From NCBI GenBank assembly GCA_035697485.1, contig DASSCU010000029.1, forward strand, positions 85,757 through 149,756: a DNA stretch of 64,000 bases. Reading direction: 5' to 3'. The stretch's first letter is position 1. Each line of letters begins with the position of its first letter. The translations under genes and the position numbers were made by a program. The DNA comes from Actinomycetota bacterium (GTDB lineage Bacteria; Actinomycetota; UBA4738; HRBIN12). Positions 50,274-58,744 of this stretch are shown here, piece after piece. The notes below the pieces were generated by a model. It saw nothing but the letters and a program-made list of their open reading frames with translations. It searched no databases and was not told the DNA's origin.

Positions 50274-51119
50274 TCAGTCGAGCGTGGGAAGGTGGAGCGG
50301 GATGCCGGCGACTCCGACGTCGGCGATCAATAGGAACGTGTCCCCGACGTTCGCGACCACCGCGCGATCGAGGCGCTCACCCACCCACGCGATGTTCGTC
50401 GGCGCGTCGAACGTCGAGGCGAGGTGGTCGTCGACCACGAGGTCGACGACGCCGTCCGGGTCGATCCGCACGAGCCCGTCGGGGCGGTAGAGCGTGACCC
50501 AGTACGAGCCATCGATGGCGAGCGCGATCCCGTCGGGGTCGGTGTCGGGGATCTCGGCGACGACCGTCGGCGGCCCAGCCGAGCCGTCGGCGAGGATCGG
50601 CACGCGCACCACGCGCTGTTCGTGCGCTTCGACGACGACCAGCGCGTCGCCGTCGGCCGTCACCAGCGCGCCGTTCGGGTAGCCTGGCACCTCGTCGGAC
50701 CAGCGTTCCGCGTGCTCGCCTCCGGGCGAGAAACGGACGATCTCGGGCCTGCCGTCCTCGCCCGAACACGTCACATAGAGGCAGCCGTCAGGGCCGAACA
50801 CCGCGACGTTCGGGCAGTCCATGTCGTCGCCGCCGACACCGCGGCTGTATGTCGAGAGCGCTCCGCTGGCCGGATCCCACCGGGCGATCTCGCCCTTCCC
50901 GGCGTCGCAGGCGTACACGCGCCCACGCCCGTCCACCGTGACGCCGAGCATCGAGCCGCCGGTCGAGCCCACCTGCGTCACGTCGCCGTCGAGCGCCACC
51001 GCGTAGATCTCGCCGCCCTCCCCGCCCGCGTAGACCTTCCCGTCGAAGGGGTTCCACGCCACGCCCTCCGGATGATTGAGGTCAGCGGCGAGCTCGTCGA
51101 ACCGGTCGAGGGGGATCAC
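50274..51119 (-). CDS. SMP-30/gluconolactonase-like beta-propeller protein
   Basis: Six-bladed propeller protein of about 281 residues. Repeated blade motifs are visible (NHPEGVAWNPFDGKVYAGGE, GRVYACDAGKGEIARWD, DCPNVAVFGPDGCLYVT, DTDPDGIALAIDGSYWV). Acidic and Asn residues typical of the divalent-metal site are present (E near the start, D in DPDGIA, N in PTNIAW). I favour GTG 51119, which overlaps the peptidase stop (GTGA); GTG 51128 is also possible. Last gene of the phoX operon; a lactonase role is inferred. Confidence 0.82.
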   Translation of the reverse strand: MIPLDRFDELAADLNHPEGVAWNPFDGKVYAGGEGGEIYAVALDGDVTQVGSTGGSMLGVTVDGRGRVYACDAGKGEIARWDPASGALSTYSRGVGGDDMDCPNVAVFGPDGCLYVTCSGEDGRPEIVRFSPGGEHAERWSDEVPGYPNGALVTADGDALVVVEAHEQRVVRVPILADGSAGPPTVVAEIPDTDPDGIALAIDGSYWVTLYRPDGLVRIDPDGVVDLVVDDHLASTFDAPTNIAWVGERLDRAVVANVGDTFLLIADVGVAGIPLHLPTLD

Positions 51120-52228
51120 GCTGCCCACCCATCGAGGCGACCGAGCAGGGTCTCGATCGTGCGGGCGGCGACGACCACTTCGTCGATCGCGATCGCCTCG
51201 TCGGCGTCGTGGGCGAGCCCGAAGTCACCGGGTCCCCACACGACCGCCTGAGAGCCTGCGAGCTCCACGAAGTTGTGGGCATCGGTCCACGCGGGCACGC
51301 CGACCGTCGGCGCCCGCGACCCCGACACCTCCTCGCTCGCCCGAAGCAGCGCGTCGAGGACCGGCGCGTCCGGGTGCGTCTCGAACGGCTCCACGCTCGC
51401 CTCCACGAGCTCCACGTCGGCATCGTGTTCGGCGGCGAGGGCGCGAAGCCTCGACTCGATCGCACGGGCCGCCGGACCCCCCGGCACCACTCGGATCTCG
51501 ATGCGAACCCTCGCCCGGTCGGGCACGACGTGCAGTTCGCCGCCGCCCTCGATCCACAGCGTGCCCGGCACGTTCCGGCCGAGCAGGGGGTGCTCAACTT
51601 CGGTGAAGGGCTCGTCGTGAACCGCCAACAGGAGCCGCGCAGCCTTCTCGATCGCGTTGTCCCCGCGCTCGGGGAACGATCCGTGGGCGGACCGGCCGTG
51701 CACCTCGCAGATCGCATCGACGAAGCCCGCCTCGGCGACACCGAGCTCGAGCCGGCTCGGTTCCCCCGCGATCACCCACGTCGGACGGAGTGCCTCGGCC
51801 ATCACGATCGATCCGCGGCCCAGCAGCTCCTCGTCGACGCAGACGCCGAGCGCGACCGGGGCAGACGCGAGGTCGACCCCCCGTTCGGCCGCGAGCAGCA
51901 TGCCGAGCGCGAACGCGATCACCGATCCTTTGCAGTCACCGGCACCGAGCCCGCGGACGAGGTCGCCGTCGAGGGCAGCGTCCCAGGGCCAGGTCGGGGT
52001 GATCGTGTCGATGTGCGCGGTGAGCAGCAGCGATGGCTGGGCCGGCCATCCGATCACGAGGTCGTCGGCGGCGCCGTCCACCGGCAGGCGCTCGACCGGC
52101 AGGCCCCACGCCGCGCAACGAGCCTCGAGGTGATCGACGGCGTCGTGCTCCTTCCCGGACGGGGAATGGATCGCGACGAGGTCGAGCAGTTCCCGTGAGA
52201 CCCACGCACGGGCGTCGGCGTCGTTCAC
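51116..52228 (-). CDS. M20-family metallopeptidase/deacylase
   Basis: Zinc hydrolase of 370 residues, ArgE/DapE/CPG2 type. Metal ligands are visible in TAHIDT, GAGDCKGSV, DEELLGRGS (catalytic and bridging Glu) and GEPSRLE; the dimerisation-domain motif is GRSAHGSFPERGDNAI. GTG 52228 overlaps the aminotransferase stop (GTGA). It probably hydrolyses an N-acyl or peptide bond of an amino compound. Cytoplasmic. Confidence 0.88.
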   Translation of the reverse strand: MNDADARAWVSRELLDLVAIHSPSGKEHDAVDHLEARCAAWGLPVERLPVDGAADDLVIGWPAQPSLLLTAHIDTITPTWPWDAALDGDLVRGLGAGDCKGSVIAFALGMLLAAERGVDLASAPVALGVCVDEELLGRGSIVMAEALRPTWVIAGEPSRLELGVAEAGFVDAICEVHGRSAHGSFPERGDNAIEKAARLLLAVHDEPFTEVEHPLLGRNVPGTLWIEGGGELHVVPDRARVRIEIRVVPGGPAARAIESRLRALAAEHDADVELVEASVEPFETHPDAPVLDALLRASEEVSGSRAPTVGVPAWTDAHNFVELAGSQAVVWGPGDFGLAHDADEAIAIDEVVVAARTIETLLGRLDGWAA

Positions 52229-53601
52229 GCCCGCGATCCGACGGCCTCTGCGATCGACTCGTCGAGGATGCCGAACACGGTCGACATCTCCTCGACCGGC
52301 ATCACGAGCGACGGCTGGATGTTGAGCGACGTCGTCGACGGGTCGATCAGCAGGCCGCGACGCACGCACCCCCACGCGACCCGTTCTTGGAGCTCGAGGT
52401 CGCGTTCCTTCGTCTCGCGGTCCCTCACGAACTCGACCGCCATGAAGCAGCCGGTCGCGCGGACGTCGCCGATGGCCTCGTACCGATCGACGAGCCCCCG
52501 GAGCCCCTCGAGACCCGCGGCTTCCAGGGCCATCACGTTCTCGAGGATCGGCTCGTGTTCGAACACGTCCAGCGTCGCGAGCGCCGCGGCGCACGCCGCC
52601 GGCAGCCACGACCACGTCGAGCCGGTCGAGACGTCGTCGAAGTCCATCGAGGCCTCGGTGCCGAGCAGCGCGCCGATCGGCATCACGCCGCCCCCCATCG
52701 ATTTCCCGAGGGCCAGCAGGTCGGGCTCGACCCCGAACCGCTCGACGGCGAACATCGTGCCCGCTCGGCCGAACCCGGTCTTCACCTCGTCGGCGCACAG
52801 CAGGAAGTCGAACTCGCGACAGAGGTCGGTGAGCGCCGGCCAGAACGTCTCTGGCGGGGCGACGCATCCGCCCGAGCCCATCACCGGCTCGATCATGAAG
52901 CCGGCGACCTCACGCGGATCGATCGCGTGGTGCAGCAGGAAGTCACGCAGGTAGTCGACCGTGCCGTCGCCGGTGCCGCCGGGCCGGGCCGCGAACGGTG
53001 TGCGGTAGGGGTTGGGGTAGGGCACGTGCACGAAGCCGGGCATCAGCGCCCGGTACCCGTAGGAGAGGTCGCTCGTCTCGGCGCCGATCGCGCCGGCGGT
53101 GCCGGCTTCCCCGTGGTAACCCCCCATGAATCCGATCACGATCGGCCGCCCGGTCGCGCGGCGCATGAACCGCACGGCGGTCTCGACCGCCTCCGTGCCG
53201 TTCAGCGCGATGTCGACCCGCGTGAGCGGGCCGGGCGCGATCGCCACGAGCCGCTCGGCGAGCGGCAGCACGTACTCGTGCGAGTAGTAGTGGGTGTCCT
53301 CGTTGCCGTAGCGGCGCAGCGCCTCCACGGCCGCCTCGGTGATGTCGGCGCGAGCGGCCCCTACGGGCACCGAGGCCATCGCGCTGATGCAGTCGAGGTA
53401 GACGTTGCCGTCGATGTCCTCGACCTCGTAGCCGGACTTGCGGCAGATCACGAACGGGCCGACCTCCTCGGCCAAGCCGCGGTACAGGACCGCGGACTGG
53501 CGCTCGAGGATGTCGCGCGTCTTCGGCCCCGGCGGAGTCGCGACGATCTTCGGCAGTTCGTCGTTCCCCACGCCGGTTCCGCCTCCGCTTCGATCGGTCA
53601 C
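52225..53601 (-). CDS. Class III aminotransferase, copy C
   Basis: PLP enzyme of 458 residues, more distant from copies A and B. PLP lysine in LALGKSMGGGVMP, cofactor aspartate in CADEVKTGFGRAG; DILERQSAVLYRGLAEEVGP near the start is typical of glutamate-1-semialdehyde or acetylornithine-like actinobacterial enzymes of unknown substrate. GTG 53601 overlaps the phoX stop (GTGA). It lies between a phosphatase and an M20 peptidase in a four-gene operon. Confidence 0.88.
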   Translation of the reverse strand: MTDRSGGGTGVGNDELPKIVATPPGPKTRDILERQSAVLYRGLAEEVGPFVICRKSGYEVEDIDGNVYLDCISAMASVPVGAARADITEAAVEALRRYGNEDTHYYSHEYVLPLAERLVAIAPGPLTRVDIALNGTEAVETAVRFMRRATGRPIVIGFMGGYHGEAGTAGAIGAETSDLSYGYRALMPGFVHVPYPNPYRTPFAARPGGTGDGTVDYLRDFLLHHAIDPREVAGFMIEPVMGSGGCVAPPETFWPALTDLCREFDFLLCADEVKTGFGRAGTMFAVERFGVEPDLLALGKSMGGGVMPIGALLGTEASMDFDDVSTGSTWSWLPAACAAALATLDVFEHEPILENVMALEAAGLEGLRGLVDRYEAIGDVRATGCFMAVEFVRDRETKERDLELQERVAWGCVRRGLLIDPSTTSLNIQPSLVMPVEEMSTVFGILDESIAEAVGSRA

Positions 53602-55091
53602 AAGCCGATGCTGCTCCAGTCTCCCGTGATCGCACACGTGATGCCGGGTACCTGGATGTTCACGAACAGCCACTCGCCGTTGGGGCTGAAGCACGGCCCC
53701 GCGAACTCAGAGAACCCAAGGCCGTCGCCGGCCGAGCGGCCGTCGTCGGGCACGGTCGGATCGTAGAGCTTGCCCGACGCCGCGAGGTAGTGCTGCTGCA
53801 CTGCGAGCAGATTCTCGGCGACGTTGATCATCGTGCCGTTCGGCAGGAGCGCCTTCACGAAGTTGCTCTTCAGGTTCCCGTCCTCGGCGATCACGATCGC
53901 GCCGCCGGGGCTGGTCGTCATGTTGTCGGGACCGTCGAGTTGACTCTTCGCCGCCGATTCGAACAACAGCTCGAGCTCACCCAGCTCGTTCAGCTCGCCG
54001 GCGTTCGCGGTGGGGGTGTACGACCACACCTGGCCGAGGCCCGCGTCGCCGCCATCGCTCGATCCGAACACGATCGAGCCCTCGCGGTACGTGCAACCCT
54101 CGCCGCCGAGGAACTTCGCACCACCCTTGGCCCGGCCCTGCTGGAAGACGGCCGACGCGTTGTTCTCGGCGTTCGCGGGGTCCGGGTCGTCGATCGTGAC
54201 CCAGTTGCACTCGAGCACGTCGCCGACGGTCTGCCCGGTGATCGTGTTGTACTTCGGCTGGCCTTTGACGCGCAGCATCTGCAGCACGCCCTTCCGCAGG
54301 TTGCCGGGCGTTTCGGGGATGAACCGGTAGAAGCCGTCGGGCCCCTCGTCCTCGGTCTGGTAGATCACCCCGGTGTCGGGGTCGACCGCTCCCGCCTCGT
54401 GCAGGAACCGGCCGAGCTTCTTGTAGGGCTTGGTCAACACCGCGGAGTCGTTGGCCGGGTCGACCTCGAAGACGTAGCCGTGCGGCTTCTTGCGCCCCGA
54501 CCTCACCCCCGCCACGGTCTCCTCGCACGTGAGCCACGTGTCCCACGGCGTCGGGATGCCGGCGCAGTTGGTGTCGGTACCGTTCAGGCTGATCCAGTGC
54601 GACAGGAGTTCACCGGTGGACGCGTTGACCTCGAGGGTGGTCGTGCCGCCGGGCGCCTTCTTGTCCCACGCCGTGGCCGGGTCGCCGATCACGGTGCCCG
54701 CGGGCACGTCGTTGCCCTCCCCAAGCTCGTGGTTGCGGATGATGCGCCACCTTCCGCCTCCCATATTGAAGACCGCCATGCCGTCGTGGATCGGAGGCGT
54801 AATGAATCCATCGGTCATCGCCGACCCGAACGCTCCGAACGTGTGGTAGCTGAAGCCCGGCGGCAACGCCAGCTCGGGACCGGCGGCGACGAGGTCCGCG
54901 CCGCGAGGTTGCACCGACGAGGTGTTCTGAGCCAGCATCGCGGCGCCGGCTTCCCGATCGCGTTCCATCAGCACCGCGCTCGCCATCGCCGTTCCGATCA
55001 CACCCATGCGGATGAAGCTTCGGCGATCCACTTCTCCTCGGCGTCCGACGCCGTCCGCTCGGACGGCAAGGTCCGGATCGTTGGTCTGCAA
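53598..55091 (-). CDS. PhoX-like (DUF839) secreted phosphatase with Tat signal
   Basis: Protein of 497 residues with a twin-arginine signal (VDRRSFIRMGVIGTAMASAV). The DUF839/PhoX body shows RIIRNHELGEG, WLTCEETVAG, GRFLHEAGAVDPDTG and AEDGNL. PhoX enzymes are calcium/iron alkaline phosphatases exported by Tat. I chose TTG 55091, preceded by an AGGGGGGAA ribosome-binding stretch; the longest reading from 55232 would cover the promoter. First gene of an operon with aminotransferase C, M20 peptidase and the propeller protein. Its promoter carries the 13-mer, linking it to the GntR regulon. Confidence 0.88.
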   Translation of the reverse strand: MQTNDPDLAVRADGVGRRGEVDRRSFIRMGVIGTAMASAVLMERDREAGAAMLAQNTSSVQPRGADLVAAGPELALPPGFSYHTFGAFGSAMTDGFITPPIHDGMAVFNMGGGRWRIIRNHELGEGNDVPAGTVIGDPATAWDKKAPGGTTTLEVNASTGELLSHWISLNGTDTNCAGIPTPWDTWLTCEETVAGVRSGRKKPHGYVFEVDPANDSAVLTKPYKKLGRFLHEAGAVDPDTGVIYQTEDEGPDGFYRFIPETPGNLRKGVLQMLRVKGQPKYNTITGQTVGDVLECNWVTIDDPDPANAENNASAVFQQGRAKGGAKFLGGEGCTYREGSIVFGSSDGGDAGLGQVWSYTPTANAGELNELGELELLFESAAKSQLDGPDNMTTSPGGAIVIAEDGNLKSNFVKALLPNGTMINVAENLLAVQQHYLAASGKLYDPTVPDDGRSAGDGLGFSEFAGPCFSPNGEWLFVNIQVPGITCAITGDWSSIGL

Positions 55092-55164
55092 CGCGGATTC
55101 CCCCCTTCGCCCCACCCGCGCACGCCCCGGTCCTGGGTTCGTGCCACGGGGGAGCCTGTGGACT

Positions 55165-55199
55165 GTCGACAATCTACGAACCAGCGAAGAAGCGGTCAA
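55165..55199 (-). promoter_or_regulatory. phoX promoter with GntR-type operator
   Basis: On the minus strand TTGACC (55199-55194) and TAGATT (55176-55171) are 17 bases apart, a near-consensus promoter. The repeat GTCGAC-A-ATCTAC at 55165-55177 (plus strand) covers the -10. Confidence 0.65.
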
Positions 55200-55286
55200 C
55201 CCCTGCACGTACGATGACGGAACCCGACCCATCGGAGCAGAACGCTGAGCGCACGCGAGGAGAACGATCGAGCGCTGCTCATCGCG

Positions 55287-55763
55287 ATGCCGTCACGCCA
55301 TCTCGAGGCGGCGCGGGCCGCCTGCGACGAGGCCGGGGTGGTGACGCTTCCCGCAGGAGGCCCCGGCGACCTCGATGACGCGCACGAAGGCATGACGGTG
55401 CTCGTGATCGCAACGGACGCAGGCGACGCCGAAGTGCCCGCCGCCACATGGCGAGCCGTCTTCGAAGGACGCGTGCCGCACGGCTCGGGCGATCCGTGGC
55501 CCCTGGGCCTCCCCGACACCTGGACGGAGGAGCACGCTTGGAGCGGCGCGGTCGAGGTCCCGCCGACACCGGACCCGGATCACGACGAGGAGGAGGAGGA
55601 GGAGGAGGGCATGTTCGGGCCCCAATCGTTCTTCCGCGTCCGTGCGCTCGCGCCGTCACCGCGCGGTGAGTGGGTCTACGCGAACGAGCTCGTGCCGAAG
55701 CAGCAGCGCGGGGGTCGGACCTTCGTGCCGCGCACGCCGCGCGTGATCCGGTTCGTCGACTGA
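55287..55763 (+). CDS. Hypothetical acidic protein
   Basis: Protein of 158 residues with a run of glutamates (DHDEEEEEEEGMFGP, about residues 98-112) and no recognisable domain, signal or membrane segment. The start is uncertain: the frame continues upstream of ATG 55287 as REENDRALLIA, while an out-of-frame ATG at 55214 begins a natural-looking TEPDPSEQNAERTR. A one-base indel near 55257 would join the two, so the annotated N-terminus may be truncated. Confidence 0.6.
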   Translation: MPSRHLEAARAACDEAGVVTLPAGGPGDLDDAHEGMTVLVIATDAGDAEVPAATWRAVFEGRVPHGSGDPWPLGLPDTWTEEHAWSGAVEVPPTPDPDHDEEEEEEEGMFGPQSFFRVRALAPSPRGEWVYANELVPKQQRGGRTFVPRTPRVIRFVD

Positions 55764-55775
55764 CCAGGCCCGGCT

Positions 55776-57380
55776 TCAGCGCCGGCTCGAACCCTTCGCG
55801 TCACGCAGGACCTCGCGCGCAGCGTTCCGCCCGTTCGCCCCGGTGACCCCGCCCCCCGGATGCGTGCCGGCCCCGCAGAGGTACAAGCCCCGGATCGGCG
55901 TGCGGTAGTCGGCCCAGCCGCGCACGGGCCGCAGGAACAGCAGCTGGTCGGGCGCCATGTCGCCGTGCAACGCGTGCCCGCCGGTGAGGCCCATCAGGCG
56001 TTCCATGTCGAGCGGCGTCACCACCTGGCGATGCTGGATCAGGTCGGGCAGCTTCGGGAAGTGCTCGGCGATCGTCGAGATCGCCCGGTCGGCGCGGTCC
56101 TCCTTGAGGTCGTCCCACTCGGCGTCGCGCAACCGGTAGGGCTGGGAGTTCACGTCGATCGTGACGATGTGCTTGCCCTCCGGCGCGAGCGAGGGGTCGT
56201 GCACCGTCGGGAAGCAGAGCTCGATGTGCGCCGGGTCGGCGGCGATGCCATGCCGCGCTTGCGCCTGCTGGAAGTCCATGTCGGCGATGAACGGGTTCAG
56301 CTCCATGATGCCCGTGTGGTAGGGCTGCACGCCACCCTCGGGCATGCCCTTCACGAACGGGAGCTCGCTCACCGCCAGGTTGATCTTGATGCTTGTGCCC
56401 ATGCACCGGTACGCCTCGATGCGGGCGACGAAGTCGGGTGGCAGGTCCTCGCGCTCGCACAACGACAGGAACGTGCGCTTGGGGTCGGCGTTCGAGAGCA
56501 CGCGCTTCGCCGCGAGCTCCTCACCGCTCGCCAGCCGCACGCCCACGGCCCGCCCGCCGCGCGTCACCACCTGCACGACCTCGGCGTCGCAGCGGATCTC
56601 ACAACCGGTCTCACGCGCCGCGTCGGCCATCGTCGCGGTGAGCACGCCCATGCCGCCGCGCACGAACCCCCACTGACGCACGCCGCCGTCGGCCTCCTCG
56701 CTTGCGTGGTCGTGCAGCAGCACGTACGCGGTGCCGCCCGTCGACGGCCCGGCCACGCTGTCGTTGATCGCGTGCCAGCCGAGGGCCGCCTTCACGTGGT
56801 CGCTCTCGAACCGTTCCGACAGGAACTGGTTCGCGCTCGTCGAGAACAGGTACGCCAGGTCGGCGAGACGCTTGCGCTGCCGCAGGCCGATGCGTCCCCA
56901 CTTCGCCAGCGCGCCCAGGTCCGAGAGCGAACGCACGCGCGGATCGGGCGCAGTCCAATCGAACGACGGAAGAACGGCCCGCACGAGCTCGGCGAGGTCT
57001 TCCTCGAAGCGGGGCAGGGCACGAGCATCGGCCGTCGAAAATCGCCGGGTCGCGTCGATGTTGGCGGCCATGTCGTCGCCGAGGTAGTAGCGGGCGCCGT
57101 CCGGGTACAGGTTCAGCGTGGGACCGGCTGGATCGACGACGATGCCCCGTTGCACGAGACGCATGTCCTGCCAGATCGACTCGCGCAGCATCGAGAGCAC
57201 GTAGGCCCCGGTCGACGCACGGAACCCGGGGGCGAACTCCTCGGTGTTACAGGCCCCGCCGACGAACGGGCGACGCTCGAGGACGAGGGTGCGAAGGCCC
57301 GCGCGGGAGAGATGGAAGCCCGCGACGAGACCGTTGTGGCCTCCACCGACGATCACGGCGTCGTACGTGACCCGGGTCAT
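55776..57380 (-). CDS. Phytoene-dehydrogenase-like FAD oxidoreductase (PYROXD2 type)
   Basis: Flavoprotein of 534 residues. The N-terminal dinucleotide motif is AVIVGGGHNGLVAGFHLSRAG with LERRPFVGGAC; the C-terminal FAD motif is RGLYLCGAGTHPGGGVTGANG. Family members are carotenoid desaturase-like oxidoreductases or retinol-saturase relatives; no carotenoid genes are nearby, so an amine or other substrate is equally possible. ATG 57380 is leaderless by its -10 at 57393-57388 and the promoter carries the GntR-type 13-mer. Confidence 0.88.
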   Translation of the reverse strand: MTRVTYDAVIVGGGHNGLVAGFHLSRAGLRTLVLERRPFVGGACNTEEFAPGFRASTGAYVLSMLRESIWQDMRLVQRGIVVDPAGPTLNLYPDGARYYLGDDMAANIDATRRFSTADARALPRFEEDLAELVRAVLPSFDWTAPDPRVRSLSDLGALAKWGRIGLRQRKRLADLAYLFSTSANQFLSERFESDHVKAALGWHAINDSVAGPSTGGTAYVLLHDHASEEADGGVRQWGFVRGGMGVLTATMADAARETGCEIRCDAEVVQVVTRGGRAVGVRLASGEELAAKRVLSNADPKRTFLSLCEREDLPPDFVARIEAYRCMGTSIKINLAVSELPFVKGMPEGGVQPYHTGIMELNPFIADMDFQQAQARHGIAADPAHIELCFPTVHDPSLAPEGKHIVTIDVNSQPYRLRDAEWDDLKEDRADRAISTIAEHFPKLPDLIQHRQVVTPLDMERLMGLTGGHALHGDMAPDQLLFLRPVRGWADYRTPIRGLYLCGAGTHPGGGVTGANGRNAAREVLRDAKGSSRR

Positions 57381-57387
57381 CGGCCGG

Positions 57388-57418
57388 ACGCTATCGAGGG
57401 AGATTGTCGACTGTCAAC
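57388..57418 (-). promoter_or_regulatory. Promoter with GntR-type operator of the FAD oxidoreductase gene
   Basis: TTGACA (57417-57412) and TAGCGT (57393-57388) are 18 bases apart on the minus strand, with the -10 seven bases before ATG 57380. The repeat GTCGAC-T-GTCAAC at 57406-57418 covers the -35. Confidence 0.65.
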
Positions 57419-57432
57419 CAAGCAGCGGCTGC

Positions 57433-58671
57433 TCAGACGGGCGACTTCACGACCACGCCGCTCTTCATCACGAACGTCACCTGCTCGAGGATCGACACGT
57501 CGTCGGTCGGATCGCCTTCTACGGCGATCAGGTCGGCGAACAGCCCGGGGGTGATCGTGCCCACCCGGTCCTCCCAGCCCATCAGCTCGGCGGACCATCG
57601 GGTGGCGCTCCGGATCGCCTGCATCGGCGTGAGGCCGTACCGCACGTAGTAGGGGAACTGCCGCGCGTTCTCCCCGTGTGGCGCGATGCCGGAGTCGGTG
57701 CCGAACGCGATGCGCACGCCCGCCTTCACGCACTTCGTGAAGCCCTCGCGCTGCGCATCGTTCGTGAGGTGCACCTTCGCGATCACCTCGTCGGTATAGC
57801 CGAGCGACGGGCCGACCTCGAGCATGTAGTCGCCGTCGTACATGTCGGCCACCAGGTAGGTGCCGCGCTCGGCCATCAGCTCGATCGCCTCGTCGTCCAT
57901 CAGCGAGCCGTGCTCGATCGATCGAACGCCCGCTCGCACCGCGCGCTTGATGCCCTCTGCGCCGTGCGCGTGGGCGGCCACGTGGGTGCCGGCGCCCTCG
58001 GCTTCCTCGACGGCCGCGCGGAGCTCGTCCTCGGTGAACTCAGGCATGCCGGGCTTCGTGCCGCTCGTCAGCACCGCGCCGGTCGCGAGGACCTTGATGA
58101 AATCCGCCCCGTACCGCAGCACCTGGCGCACCGTCGATCGCATCTGGTCGACGCCGCTCGTCACCCCGAACCGCAGGTCCCGTGGCACGACCTCGTCGAC
58201 GTCGACCGCCAGGCCGGTCACGTCGCCGGCCCCGCCGGGGGTGGTGACGTAGGCGCCCGCGCACATCATGCGCGGTCCGGCGATCCACCCCGCCTCGATG
58301 CCGTCGCGCAGCGCCACGTCGACGAACGCGCGGAACGTGCCGATGTCACGCACGGTCGTGAACCCTGCCTCGAGCGTGGCGCGGGCGTTCCGTACGCCGA
58401 CGATCGCCTCCTGCGCGCCCGAGCGCATCACGAGCTGCGCGTACCCCTGGCCGTTGTCGTCGTCCCCGATCAGGTGCGAGTGCATGTCCATGAGCCCGGG
58501 GAGCATCGTGTGCCCAGGCAGATCGATGCGACGGGCGTCGGTGGGGGCGTCGGCGGTCGCGACCACGTCGGCGACGCGGTCGTCGTCGACGATCACGGCG
58601 AGATCGGTGAGCACCTCCCCTCGCTCGGTGTCGATCAGCCGGTCGGACGTGAGGACGGTGCGCTCGCTCAT
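57433..58671 (-). CDS. Metal-dependent amidohydrolase (imidazolonepropionase/prolidase-like)
   Basis: TIM-barrel amidohydrolase of 412 residues. Metal ligands are in LMDMHSHL (HxH), the carboxylated lysine in FIKVLATG, histidines in VAAHAHG and SIEHGSL, and aspartate in AFGTDSG. Similar enzymes cleave Xaa-Pro or other N-acyl amino acids. ATG 58671 has a TATCCT -10 seven bases upstream. It lies between the MBL gene and the FAD oxidoreductase. Confidence 0.88.
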   Translation of the reverse strand: MSERTVLTSDRLIDTERGEVLTDLAVIVDDDRVADVVATADAPTDARRIDLPGHTMLPGLMDMHSHLIGDDDNGQGYAQLVMRSGAQEAIVGVRNARATLEAGFTTVRDIGTFRAFVDVALRDGIEAGWIAGPRMMCAGAYVTTPGGAGDVTGLAVDVDEVVPRDLRFGVTSGVDQMRSTVRQVLRYGADFIKVLATGAVLTSGTKPGMPEFTEDELRAAVEEAEGAGTHVAAHAHGAEGIKRAVRAGVRSIEHGSLMDDEAIELMAERGTYLVADMYDGDYMLEVGPSLGYTDEVIAKVHLTNDAQREGFTKCVKAGVRIAFGTDSGIAPHGENARQFPYYVRYGLTPMQAIRSATRWSAELMGWEDRVGTITPGLFADLIAVEGDPTDDVSILEQVTFVMKSGVVVKSPV

Positions 58672-58678
58672 GGCGCGG

Positions 58679-58684
58679 AGGATA
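58679..58684 (-). promoter_or_regulatory. Leaderless -10 (TATCCT) of the amidohydrolase gene
   Basis: TATCCT on the minus strand is followed by 7 bases and ATG 58671. Confidence 0.4.
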
Positions 58685-58710
58685 CCGCCTGACGCCACTA
58701 CTCCAGGTTG

Positions 58711-58744
58711 GACTAGAGCGTGGCGACGACTAGAGCGTGGCGAG
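58711..58744. repeat. 17-bp tandem duplication at the end of the MBL gene
   Basis: GACTAGAGCGTGGCGAC is followed directly by GACTAGAGCGTGGCGAG (one mismatch at the last base). The second copy includes the MBL stop codon, so the first is a non-coding duplicate lying just after it. Confidence 0.7.

Noticed and set aside
38641..57420. Chance occurrence of GTCGAC-containing sites
   Set aside because: GTCGAC alone is common in high-GC DNA, so I counted only 13-mers with a second matching half that also overlap a -10 or -35. The five retained sites meet this; many lone GTCGAC copies inside genes were dropped.
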